Of a stretch of DNA of 64,000 nt, positions 33,226-44,679 are shown piece by piece. The stretch comes from Dasypus novemcinctus (taxonomy: Eukaryota; Chordata; Mammalia; Cingulata; Dasypodidae). Where the stretch lies: NCBI RefSeq assembly GCF_030445035.2, contig NC_080676.1, positions 14,918,940 through 14,982,939 of the forward strand, in the 5' to 3' direction. Under the pieces are notes generated by a model. It had not been told where the DNA came from. It saw nothing but the letters and a program-made list of their open reading frames with translations, and searched no databases. The position numbers and the translations under genes are program-made. How positions within the stretch are numbered: position 1 is the stretch's first letter; each line of letters opens with the position of its first letter.

Positions 33226-36200
33226 AATTAACTTATTGAAGTATATCACTCATACATAAACATACATAAACAATAAGTGTATAATAATAGTTGTGAACTT
33301 ACAAACCAAACATATACAACATTATACAGGACTCTCATAATTCACCCTACCACCAGTAACTTGCATTGTTGTTAAACCTTTTTAACTAATGATTAATGTC
33401 AAAATATTACTACTAACCAAAGTATTTTCCCCCAACCAACCCTATTATTGTTATCTTTATATCATTTATATATGAACATACATGAACAATTAAGTGTATG
33501 GTAAATGTTGTGAACTTACAAAGCAAACATGCATAACATCATACAGGGGTTCCATATATCAACTCTCCAACACCTTGCATTGTCGTGAGACATTTGTTAC
33601 AAATAATGAAAGAATATTGTCTAAATCTTACTACTAATCATAGTCCTTATCTTACATGTGGTGTGTCTTTCCCCAAACCCACCCTACTATTACTTTTTAA
33701 ATATATTTTTTATGACAGAAGTTGTAAACTTATAAAACAATCATGCACATGTGCAGAATTCCCAAACAACACCCCTCCATCAATACACAACAATGTGGTG
33801 GAATGTTTGCTACAGATAAGATAACATCAGCTGATTGTTACCATGTCCATAGTGTACATTTGGCTCACATTTTCTACACTGCCTCATTATCAACACTGCA
33901 TCTATCACATAGATGCAACAATATTATTTTATTACTACTAACCACAGTCCATAGGTCACTCCAGCTGTATTATTCCCATGCTTCTCCACATTCCCAACAC
34001 CCTGCAGTAGTGATGTACATTTGCTCTAGTTCACAAAAGCCACTTGCATCTGTACCATCAACTACAATTCTCATCCACCTCTTGGTTTACAATGCTATTC
34101 TGTTCCTAGATTATTCTCTAGCATTCTGTCAATTGGCATTTACATCCCTAGACTAGTCACATCTCCATTTATAAACTAGCTGTTACTTACTATGTGTTAC
34201 CATCCACTCTACACATTTTCACACTTTTACAGTAAAGTTAATTAAAATTTCTACATACATTAACCATCAGTAATACAGCTCAGTCCACCTCTTATCTCCT
34301 TTAAGAATCCATTACCTACCACCAGGTCTTGAAGATATTTTCCTATAATTTCTTGTAGAAGTTTTATGGTTCTTGCTTTTATTTTCAGGTTTTTTTATCC
34401 ATTTTGAGTTTGTTTTTGGATATGGTGTGAGATAGGAGTTCTATTTCCTTCTTTTGGCTATGGATATCAAGTTCTTTCAGCACCATTTGTTGAATGGACT
34501 GTTCTGCCTGAGCTGTGTGGGTTTGACAGGCTAGTCAAAAATCACTTGACCATACATGTGAGGGTCTGTTTCTGAACCATAAATTTTGTTCCATTGGTCT
34601 ATGCACCTGTCTTTATGCCAGTACCATGCTGTGTTTACCACTATAGCTAGGTAATATGATTTAAAGTCTGGAGATGAGGGTTCACTATTCCTTTTATGAT
34701 GTTTCTGGCTATTCAGGACAACTTACCCTTTCAAATTAATTTGATGATCATGTTTTCAATTTTTTTTAATGCTGATGGAATTTTTATCAGGATTGCATAG
34801 AATCTGTATAACAATGAATAGAACTGACATCTTAATGGTAATCTTCCAATCCATGAGCATGGAATGTTCTTCCAGTTATTTAGTTTTGTTTTTTTTTTTA
34901 ATTTCTTTTAGCAGCGAGTTGCAGTTTTCTGCATACAAGTGCTTTACATCTTTGGTTAAGTTTATTCCTGACTGTTTGAGTTTTTTCTTGAGTTTTATCT
35001 GTCAAATTTTATTTTTACCACTCTTTTGATGCTTTTAGTTACTTTTATTGAGATAATCTTCATTTCTAGACTTTCCTCCAGGCCTCTCTCTCCTGTCTTT
35101 TCTTTTTAGACTCTAGCACATCCTTCAGTATTTCCTGAAAATCTGGTCTCTTGCTTAGAAATTCTCTGTTTCTGATTATATGTGAATATTTTCATCTCAC
35201 CCTTATTTTTGAAAGACAGTCTTGCTGGATATAAGATTCTTGGTTGGAAGTTTTTCTCTTGTAGTATCTTAAATATATCTGACCACGGTCTTCTTGTCTC
35301 CATGGCTTCTGGTGAGAAATCAGCATTTAATCTTATTGGGTATCCCTTATATGTTATGCATTGCTTTTCTCCTGCTGTTCTCAGAATTCTTTGTCTTTAG
35401 CATTTGACATTCTGATGAGTATATGTCTCAGAGTTGATCCATTCAGATTTTTTTCAGATGGGAGTGTGTTGTGTTTCTTGGACATGGATATCTATGTCCT
35501 TCAATAGGGTTAGAAAATTTTCTACCATTATTGCTTCAAATATTCCTTCTGCCCCTTTTCCCTTCTCTTCTCCTTCTGGGACACCCATGACACATATGTT
35601 TGCAGGCCTTTTGCTGTCATTTAGTTCCCTGAGCTCTTGTTCAATTTTTTCCATTCTTTTCTTCATCTGTTCTTTGCATGCTCACTTTCAGAGGCTATTT
35701 CTTCAAGCTTACCAATCCTTTCTTCTGCCTCTTCAAATCTGCTATTATATAACTCCAATTTTTTAAAATTTTGTTTATAGTAACTTTTACTCACATAAGA
35801 GCTGCTATTTTCCTATGTATGCTTTCAAATTCCAAATTCTTCTTTGTGCTCATCCATTATCTTCTTAATATCCTTAATCTCTTTTGCCATCTCATTGGAT
35901 TTTTGTTTGAATATCTATGATTAGTTGTCTCAACTCCTTTATATCATCTGGAGGATTATACTGTTCCTTTAACTGGGCCATAGCTTCCTGTTTCTTAGTG
36001 TGGTTTGTAATTTTTGGTTAATGGCTCAGCATCTGGATTTAGAGTATTTATTCTGGGTGCAGTTTTTCTCTTTAGTTTAGGACTACCTGCCCTTTCTCCC
36101 TTGCTGGTTGTGCAGTAGGAGCCAGGGTTGTAATTGGTGCTATAAGCTGTGGAGGCTCAAGCTGCCCTCATTGCCCCAGGGACCAATGACGCTTCTCCCA

Positions 36201-36780
36201 ACTTTCTCCTTTGCCTTTGTCACAGCTGTGTGGAATAATCCAAGCTGCGCAGGCCTAGACTGTACTTCCTCAGAAAGACTGATCAAGCTTCACGCCCTTT
36301 TGTCCCCTGCCTGGGGTGGGGATGGAGCTGCAGGTGTGGGCAGCAATCTCTGCAGTGTGGGTCCAAGATGACCGCAGTTGCCCCAGTAGACTTCCAATTA
36401 TTCAGTCTGTGCCAGCCAAATTTGCCTGCAGTTACTAGATAGGCTGGTGCAGGGCTCCTCAGCCTCCTCCCTGCCAGAGGCGGTGCTGAAGCCTAGTCTA
36501 GGGCTGTAGGCCGATCTGGGTAAAAGAAACTGGTTTGCTCCTTGATAAGTATCTGGGGCTGCTTGTTCCAGTTTCTGGGTAAGGTATGGCTGGGTTTTAG
36601 ACTTATCATCTTCCCCAGTTTGTGGAGTGGTATACAACAGAGAAGGAGATTGGAAAGCTGGAGGATGGCTGCTTAGTGTGTGTTTATGACATCTGCAGAG
36701 AAGGAAGCAGGTGTAGGTGAAGTCTGGGTGGGAGCTGCTTAACAGATGTCTAGGTGCAGCAAGACTGACAGGAAAGAAAG
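33226..36780 (-). mobile_element. LINE-1/HAL1-like element, antisense, nearly full span but decayed
   Basis: The order on the plus strand is 3' UTR (33226-34330, with internally repeated segments at about 33240, 33450 and 33690), a short ORF2-like part (34340-35030), the ORF1 region (35100-35900) and a GC-richer 5' UTR-like part (36080-36780). The minus-strand frame at 35666-35454 contains ICVMGVPEGEEKGKGAE, the conserved ORF1 core. The very short ORF2-like part fits HAL1 (a 'half L1' with ORF1 only). All frames are broken. Confidence 0.7.
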
Positions 36781-37309
36781 CAGGAAGCCTTAAAAAACAA
36801 TTTTGATGAATAGGGACTTCAAAACATTTTTGTATCTGTACACTTTCAATTTCAAGTTCAAATGTCTATCATTTAATCTTTGAGAAAATGTATGATTTAC
36901 TTAAGTATTTAGCATTTAATCTTAGAAATCAATGTTTTGTTGCAAAAGCAATTCAAGATATTCATTTAGGAGTTTCTCTTCTATTTTAGGAAATTGGGGG
37001 AAAAGGATATGTATAGATGATCAAGTAACAAAAGTAACTGAGACACAGAATCACAAGTTATTTGGATAGTAGATCAATAATCCCAATCTCAGATAAATTA
37101 GGTACAGGAGAGAGTGTGCGCTGAATGTGACATTGCTTTTTGCCCTGTGCAATACAGACATGAAAAAGAAATTAGGCTTTAAAAGGATCTGTTTAAAATG
37201 AACAGCCTTCTGATGGTATGTTTACATCAGCTTACAAAAGGTGATTGTTAAAAATTTTCAGGAATTTTATGAGCTAGTTGTAGAACACAGTCACTGTTAA
37301 AAACTAAAT
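36781..37309. other. AT-rich sequence, nothing recognised
   Basis: No gene or repeat could be supported. Confidence 0.5.
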
Positions 37310-37705
37310 AGGGCATCCGTCTACCACATGGAAGGTCCACGGTTCAAACCCCGAGCCTCCTTGACCCGTGTGAAGCTGGCCCATGTGCAGTGCTGATGCA
37401 TGCAAAGAGTGCCCTGCCAGGCAGGGGTGTCCCCCGCATAGGGAAGCCCCACGCGCAAGGAGTGCGCCCCGTAAGGAGAGCCGCCCAGTGCGAAAGAAAG
37501 TGTAGCCTGCCCAGGAATGGTGCCGCCCACACGGAGAGCTGACACAACAAGATGACCCAACGAAAAGAAACACAGATTCCCGGTGCCACTGATAAGGATA
37601 GAAGCAGTCACAGAAGAATACACAGAGAATGGACACAGAGAGCAGACAACTGGGGGTGGGGGGAGAGAAATAAATTTTTAAAATAATAAATAAATCTTAA
37701 AAAAC
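37310..37705 (+). mobile_element. DAS-type SINE, 5'-truncated head
   Basis: It starts inside the tRNA-like part ('gggcatccgtctaccacatgg') and keeps the B box 'ggttcaaacccc', the GC-rich body and an 'aaataaatctt' tail. Its similarity to 58548-58913 and 59059-59468 is high. Confidence 0.85.
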
Positions 37706-39322
37706 AACACTAAATGACATACACCTACAAGTAAATTAATTATATTAAAAAGAAATTAATACTTAAAACTTATAACTTCCTAATGAGCTTGCTATATTTT
37801 ACCATTACCTATGCTCTTGAAGTTTCCTTATACTCTTTTATTGTGTGATGAGAATATTGTACTATCACGTGCTACTGTACATCTCTTCCCACCTCCTTGT
37901 TCAGTGACACCATGCTGGTAGCTTGAAAGAGGCCACGGTGGAAATATTTACACCAAGGAAACTGGCAAATGCTACGAATCAGTGCCATTTTCATCAGGGA
38001 GCCAGTTGTTAAACATTTATCCATATAATACTGCATATAATATTTTGAATTCACAAGAATTAGGTAAACATTAACACACAAACAGAGATTCTGGTAAGTA
38101 AAAGTTAGATTAGAATCTCTATGTTCTATCACATTACTTTTACAAATTCTAATTTGTTTGATGCCTCAAATAAAGGGAATTATAATTTAATCATTCATCT
38201 GGAATCATCTAGCTCTTTTGTTTTCTCCAAGTCAGGATGATCCTAAGTGATATATTAGGGCCAGATAAATATATGGTATAATATTAATTGTTTAAAAAAT
38301 TACTGAATTCCAAATAAAATCTTTGACAAGTATATATATATATGTATATATATATATATACACACACCAATGAATTCCTACTGTATATCTGACATTAAAA
38401 TAAAAAATGGAGTAATGCTATCACAGATGAAAAATAATCTCTTCTCCAAAATGGTTGTTTATTCTGGTGACCTTAGGATGAAAAATCTACCCATACCAAA
38501 GTGCCAGGTGTGACTTGCCTAAATACCTGTTGTTAAAAAGAAAATGAGGGCAGATTTGGAACTTTTTTTGCATAGAAACCAAATCTCAAATGATCCACTT
38601 TTTGTGCATGAACTCAAATATATGAAGTATCCAAAAACAGTAGGAAAAAAACTGAATAAAAAGTCAGAAATTGTGGTGTAAAAGAAAACTGTACTATAAT
38701 TTATGGTGAGGCAATTTCCAGGAATAAGAGAAGCTTGAGCTGTGCTTTTGTAGCAAGAGCAGAATAAGAGAAGAAACAGAAGGAACCACACAGCCTGGAA
38801 GACCAGCAAACATGCCTGCTATTATTGCCAAGCAACAGGAAGTCTGCGGTTCCTCACAGTCCTGCAGCTACATGTGTTGTTACAAAAGAACTGTTTTCTC
38901 CTGAAGCCTTGCGCAGCAGCCCAGTTGAATGGAGTCAATGAAGATCTCTTGTTAAAATTCTAAGGAGTATACACTAGTAAAATGAACTGTCGACGTGGAA
39001 TTTAGTGAAAAGCTACACTGAATAATAAAGAGATGTCCATTGTGCGAAGTTTTAAATATAAGTTTAAGATAATATGAAGTTTAACAAATGCTTTTGCTAT
39101 CACGCCCATATCCTCTCAGTCCACCCCACTGGTCCAGTGGAGCTCCCGTGGATAGTTCTTGTACACACCAATGGCTTCCCACCTGGAGGACACGTCTCTG
39201 CACGCAGGCATCCTCTGATTGAGGGTGTGCACTTGTCCTGCTCAAGAGGCAGGGCAGAAGTGGTAGGAGTTAGCACACCTAGGAACAACCCTCAACCATG
39301 GAGGAAAAGGAGTTGGTGGATT
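37706..39322. other. AT-rich sequence; (TA)n at 38330-38370
   Basis: A (TA)n/(CA)n microsatellite occupies about 38330-38370. No gene or named repeat is recognisable in the rest. Confidence 0.5.
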
Positions 39323-39336
39323 AAAAACCAAGCTCC

Positions 39337-39758
39337 ACACAACCAATCCAATGTCCACATAGAAGAGGTGGCATTGGATTGGGAAAAGTGGACATGGTGG
39401 ACGATGGGTATGGGGAAGGGCAGGAAGAGATGAGAGGTGGGGGCGTATTTGGGACGTGGAGCTGCCCTGGATGGCGCCTCGGGGGTGATCACCGGACATC
39501 GTGGATCCTCACAGGGCCCACTGGATGGAATGGAGGAGAGTATGGGCCATGATGTGGACCATTGTCTATGAGGTGCAGAGGTGCCCAAAGATGTACTTAC
39601 CAAATCCAATGGATGTGTCATGATGATGCGAACGAGTGTTGTTGGGGGGAGAGAGGGGGGGTGGGGGGGTGGGGTTGAATGGGACCTCACATATATATTT
39701 TTAATGTAATATTATTACAAAGTCAATAAAAAAAAAAACTGAAGAGAAAAAAAAAAAA
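39337..39758 (+). mobile_element. LINE-1 3' end, 5'-truncated, with A-tail
   Basis: It runs from 'cacaaccaatccaatgtccac' through 'ggatgtgtcatgatgatg', a G-rich tract (39638-39672), 'atgtaatattattacaaagtcaataaaa' and an A-tail. The same sequence occurs at 56129-56451 and 60158-60560. The duplication 'aaaaaccaagctcc' at 39323-39336 and 39759-39772 frames it. Confidence 0.75.
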
Positions 39759-39772
39759 AAAAACCAAGCTCC

Positions 39773-40365
39773 AACTTTTGGCAAGAGTGAATAATGCTGC
39801 TATGAACATTGGTGTGCACAGATCAGTTTGTGTCCTTGCTTTCAGTTCTTCTGGGTATATAGCCAGCAGTGGAATTACTGGGTCATATGTCAAATCTATA
39901 GCTAGTTTTTTGAGGCACCACCAAACTGTCCTCCAGAATGGCTGGATCCTTTGGCATTCCCACCAGCAGTGGATGAGGGTTCCCATTCCTCCACTTCCTC
40001 TCCAACACTTGTAGTCCTCTGTTTTTTCAATAGCCGCCAGTCTTATGGGCGTAAGATGGTATCTCATTGTAGTTTTGATTTGCATTTCCCTAATAGCTAG
40101 TGATTTTGAGCATCTTTTCATGTGCTTTTTAGCCATTTGTACATCTTCTTCAGAGAAGCGTCTGTTCAAATCTCTGGTCCATTTTTTGTGCCACAATGAC
40201 AAAAGAGATTGTTGATGTGGGAGGAGTGGGTGTGGTGGCATGTGGGGTATATGGGAACCTCTTGTACTTTTTATTGTAACATTTTTTGTGATCTATGTAT
40301 CTTCAAAAAAATACAATTAAAAAATAAATAAATTTAAAACAACAACTACACCACCACCACCAACA
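39773..40365. mobile_element. LINE-1 with 5' inversion (twin priming)
   Basis: The left part (39773-40185) is the ORF2 C-terminal region in complement; the minus-strand frame from 40241 contains VDLN-type and [27 protein letters not shown] text with the typical CWWECQ and FWRTVW elements. The right part (40186-40365) is an L1 3' UTR and A-rich tail in sense. The duplication 'aaaaaccaagctc' is at 39759 and again at 40366-40379. Opposite orientation of the two parts within one duplication is the signature of twin priming. Confidence 0.8.
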
Positions 40366-40739
40366 AAAAACCAAGCTCTAAACCCCACCTTGGAACAATT
40401 TAGGGAATTGCTCTGAACACCTTCTCAGGAGCTACCCAGCAGGCTGGCACCAGTTGCCCTGCTCACTAACGGACCCTTTCTTATCTCGCATACAGTCTGT
40501 GCTTCATGTCCTCATTCTTCCACACGTTTTCTAAGATTACCTTCTTCCAAAACTCCTTGCCCTCAAAACCTTGACTTAGGGTCTGCTTTTGGCAGAATTC
40601 AAAATATGATAGAGTCCTTAGAGATGTTTGAGACTGAGTGGGATGAAAAAAAAATGAGTAATGCATTTGTGACTGAGACCATTTCAGAAAAGGGTTTTCA
40701 TCACTGTGTCAATAAAATTCTTGATATGCCTGGCTGTTT

Positions 40740-40840
40740 TCATGCCACGACACAGTCAATAAAATTCCTAAACTCCTGGAGTGCTGGTGCAAATTTAATG
40801 CCAAATCTAGTTAGCATTGCTCTCCAATTCGTGAGAAGGT
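40740..40840 (+). repeat. Inverted-repeat arm, left
   Basis: About 100 bases ('ctcctggagtgctggtgcaaatttaatgccaaat' centre) recur in complement at 41634-41732 at roughly 85-90% identity. Family unknown. Confidence 0.75.
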
Positions 40841-41078
40841 TTTTCTCTTGACAGAAGAAATCTTTAAATATAAAAACATAGAATTGTGCAAACAACCCAA
40901 TTTAATGAATTGTTATTTGGTTCCCTATTATATGCACTGCTGCAATCACTCTGGGGATATCAAAATTAACCATAACTGCCCATACCCACAAAGTACCCAG
41001 TCCGCTTAAGCCACAGGTCTCAATAAAGACCAGCAAACAGACCAAAATAGGAAGTTAGATTCCTCAAATGTGACTACA

Positions 41079-41488
41079 TTAGTTGCCTAGGGCTGCCATG
41101 ACAAAATGCCACAAACTAAGTAAAACAACAGAAATTTATTGTCTCACAATTCTAGAGGTGAGGAGTCTGAAATCAGTTTGTTAGGTCCATGCTCCCTCTG
41201 CAGGCTATAGGAAAGATTCTTTTCCAAGACTCTTATGGCTTGTGGCATTGGCTGGCCATCCTTGGCCAGTCCTTGACTTGTGCCAGCATAATCTCTTTTC
41301 ATAGCTTCTCTCTTATTTTAAGGACACCAGTCATAATGGATTAGGGGCCCACCCTACTCCAATCTGACCCTATCTTAATTTGACTAATTCTATAGGCAAT
41401 CACCCTATTTCCAATTCAGGTAATATTCTGAGCTAGTGGGAGTTAGAACTTCTACATACCTTTTGGGGGACACAATTGAACCCATAAC
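41079..41488 (-). mobile_element. MLT1 LTR
   Basis: Complement orientation: 'agttgcctagggctgccatgac', 'aacagaaatttattgtctcac', 'aggacaccagtcataatggatta' and 'gggggacacaattgaaccc' occur in the order expected. It lies between the two inverted-repeat arms. Confidence 0.85.
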
Positions 41489-41633
41489 AGTGATCAGATA
41501 ATTTTATTTCTAGACTCTTTTAAGGCAGCCAAATGTTACCCAGATCCTGACCTCTCCAGTGCCCTTTATTTTGGGAGCTGATCCTAGCAAATTTGTGGCC
41601 ATTCTCCTGAAACACAAGCAGAAATGAGGCTTT

Positions 41634-41732
41634 TTCATGAATTGGAGAGCAATTCTAATTATATTTGGCATTAAATTTGCACCAGCACTCCAGGAGTTTA
41701 GCAATTTTATCAACTGTGTTGTGGAATGACAA
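41634..41732 (-). repeat. Inverted-repeat arm, right
   Basis: Complement of 40740-40840. Both arms can be read as NSWSAGANLMPN in their own orientation, although neither belongs to a recognised protein. Confidence 0.75.
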
Positions 41733-41799
41733 CAGCAGCGATATGATTGATCTGTTTGCCTGGCCAAAATACCACCCAGGTCTTTCATTCAAATCTCGA

Positions 41800-43230
41800 G
41801 CTTAGTGGGTTTTTTAGGGCTTTTCTTATAAGGTCAAAACTCTTACAAGCCCTAGGAACTCAACTCATTAATATACTAATGGACATTAGAGACCACCCTC
41901 CCACCCCAGGATCATTCTGATCTAACACCTGTTTTTAGCCAATCTGAGCTCAGCACACCTCTTTAGAGATTCATAAGTGGTCCAAGCTATGCATCTTGGT
42001 AGTTCTTCAGATATGGGGGATTCCAAAACGCCTCTGAAGGGCAGCTGTTTGGGTAAGAGCAGGCAGAAGAGATGACTAGGGAACAGCAGTGCAAGGAGAC
42101 AACTCTCATCAGAATGCCTTCGGACATGTTGTCACCCACATCTTCTGCTTTCTCTGTGAAATGAACCAGTATCCAATTTTCCAGAAGCTGAAGTCACATA
42201 TTGTACTTTCTGGGGCAAGTTCATTTTTATACTTTAATTACTTCCCATTTCACCATAAAATCACCGTGCAAATACATTTAAAACAAATATGTATGAAAGG
42301 AATCAAGGGAATGCTAAATAGACCACTTCCAATGAAAGCAAAACATCCTTATTTCCTTAAACAAACATTATCTTTTTAATTAGCTGTTTTTTTAAAAAGT
42401 TGGAATAACAAGTAGTTTATGCCTTTGAAGGTGTGACTTGGCTATCACTGTGCTAGGAGCACTCATGTACACAGCACAACTCCACTCTGCAATCTCCAGC
42501 CCACCGCAGATGGCAGACTTTGGCCCATAGTAATGAGTATAATTTCTGCAAATGATGCCAGGAGTATTATGTTGGACTGAAGTGAAACCTAATAATATTT
42601 TATATCTCTAATCAAAGCAATAATATAATTCACTGAGGTTCATTAGAGATAATTTTATAAGACAAATATTAGAAATTATAGTAATTTACAAGTAGAAATG
42701 TACACAGTAAAAATGCATAAAAGTCCTTTTCCAAAGCTAATCTTAACTGGATGATTTAGCCCTGTGTATAAGTAGCTGTGTATGTTTTTGATTTGGAGGA
42801 TACCTGAAAGGACCTTTTTGAGAAAATAACTACTGTGCTTTCTGCTTTGGTGCCTAAATCCTCACTGCTATGTTACTTTAGGTATTGCAGAATATTTTAC
42901 TTTTTTTTTTTTTTTAATTAAACTGCTTACAGAAAGGATAGCAACTTCTTGTCACTGAGTAGCCTGGATAGCAATTGGTAGCTATGGAAATAGTTCATTG
43001 AATTGATATTGCAGAATCAGTGAGAGCATCAAAAAGGAAACATGAGGAAAACACTTCTCTGCTGAGAGCAAGCTCTTTCACTAAATTAAATATAAGCTAT
43101 TATTTAGCCTATTAAATATCACTGCTTTCAGAGGGGAGTTCTGGTTGAACAGCTCAAATACTTCCCCATTCATTTTAATTCAATCAGTGCTATTTTCAGA
43201 AGAAAAAAAAATAGAATATCAGCATATTAG
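41800..43230. other. No gene recognised; T-run at 42900
   Basis: Unique-looking sequence with a poly(T) tract at 42901-42917. No repeat could be named. Confidence 0.5.
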
Positions 43231-43234
43231 GAGG

Positions 43235-43345
43235 TGTTGGAAACCATCTAATTTAACCATCTTACTATACATCTGAGGAAACTGCATCTCAGAGAGATTG
43301 ACTTATTGTTGCCAAATGAATCAAGTACCCAGCAAAAGGCAGGTT
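43235..43345 (-). mobile_element. MIR-like SINE fragment
   Basis: 'acatctgaggaaactgcatctcagagag' followed by 'caagtacccagcaaaaggcagg' reads as a MIR core in complement orientation. Confidence 0.55.
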
Positions 43346-43354
43346 CAGCTCCCA

Positions 43355-43790
43355 ACTCCTGGTTCTGTGAATATGAACCCATTTGAAAACAGGACTTTTG
43401 AAGATGTTATTAGTTAAGATGTGCCCAAACTGGATGAGGGTGTACCTTAATCTAATAAACTGAGGTCCTTATAAGCAAAGGGAATTGGACATGGAAAGAG
43501 AAGCCACAGGAAGAGCAAGAAATTGAAAGTCAATGGAACTGATGAAAGAAAGGAGAGGATATTGCCATGTGAGGGAAAAGCCAAGGAACCCCAGTGACTG
43601 CCAGCAGCCAGCTGCAGAACATCAGCCTTCCGGGACAAAGCATAACCTTGCTGATGCCTCCATATTGGACTTCTCCTAATCTCAAAACAGTGAGTCAATG
43701 AAGCCCCATTGTTTAAGCTAACCCATTGTGTGGTATTTGTTTTAGTAGCTAGGAACCTAGAACACTTGTCAAAAGTCCAGCAGCTATTTG
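43355..43790 (+). mobile_element. MLT1-like LTR
   Basis: 'gaggtccttataagcaaagggaattggac', 'ccttgctgatgcctccatattggac' and 'attgtttaagctaacccattgtgtggtat' follow the MLT1 order in sense. Confidence 0.65.
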
Positions 43791-44554
43791 TGGGCAACCC
43801 TGTGACTAGAACCCTTTTATGCCAAGTCTGAGTCTAGAGACTTTCCACTCATTTAAAAACAGTAGTATGTTTTGGGGGAAGAGCCTATCTTTCTATTAAA
43901 TCAACCTAGAAATGCTACAGCATGCATTTTTTCATTTTTCATAATGTATGCATGCCTTTTTATATGCATTGAGCAGTTTCTGACAATGATTTTCCAGATC
44001 CTCCAGTGATTACATTCATTGCCATTTGACTGCAGGAAAACTTTAGCAGAGAAGTATTGCGTTACCCAGTTGTGACTTCTTGATATCCCCTTTTATTTAT
44101 TTCCACCTACATCAGGTCATCATCTGTGAATCAATGTCTCACTCTTTAAAAATTAAAAATTTTCATAGATAGCACTTATCTTGCCTCAGGGTTAATGCTT
44201 CCACCCAATAGTCACAGTAAGAAGTGGATAGTTCAATTGTTTAGCTGTGGCCTGGGAACACAAGTTATTCTTTTACTGGAAATCATCCTTTTGAATAGCT
44301 AAGCAAATCATAAAATCAAAAGTTAGTATAAATGGTCAGGAAAGTTTTATAGATCATGGACAATGGCAGCCACTGACTAAGTGAACAATAAAGTTCCCCT
44401 ATGCAGGAGAACTCTAAATTGATAAGACCTTTACCAGAGGAAAATGTAATCATTTATGTCAAAAATTCTAAAACTGAGCATGTGTTTGCTTGACAGTACG
44501 ACTTTTCAGAAATTTATCTTAAGAAATAATTGTAGATATATTCAAAAGTTAATC

Positions 44555-44675
44555 TTTAATGCTATTAATAGGGGAAAATGTGAGAGGGGGAGGGGTGGGG
44601 TATATAGGAATCGCCTATATTTTTTATGTTATGTATCTGTAACCAAATTTTCTTTGAAAATAAAGTGAAACACAA
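44555..44675 (+). mobile_element. Short LINE-1 3' tail-like fragment
   Basis: 'gagagggggaggggtggggtatatagg' followed by a T-rich segment and 'gaaaataaagtg' resembles the very 3' end of the LINE-1s in this window. Confidence 0.45.
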
Positions 44676-44679
44676 AAGC

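Noticed and set aside
37304-37636. Overlapping 81-110-codon minus frames, also at 16.8-17.3 and 58.5-59.5 kb
   Set aside because: They are antisense readings of the GC-rich DAS-type SINE body and recur in every copy.
39723-40241. 172-codon frame as a host gene
   Set aside because: It reads as the LINE-1 ORF2 C-terminal part and is flanked by a LINE-1 target duplication.
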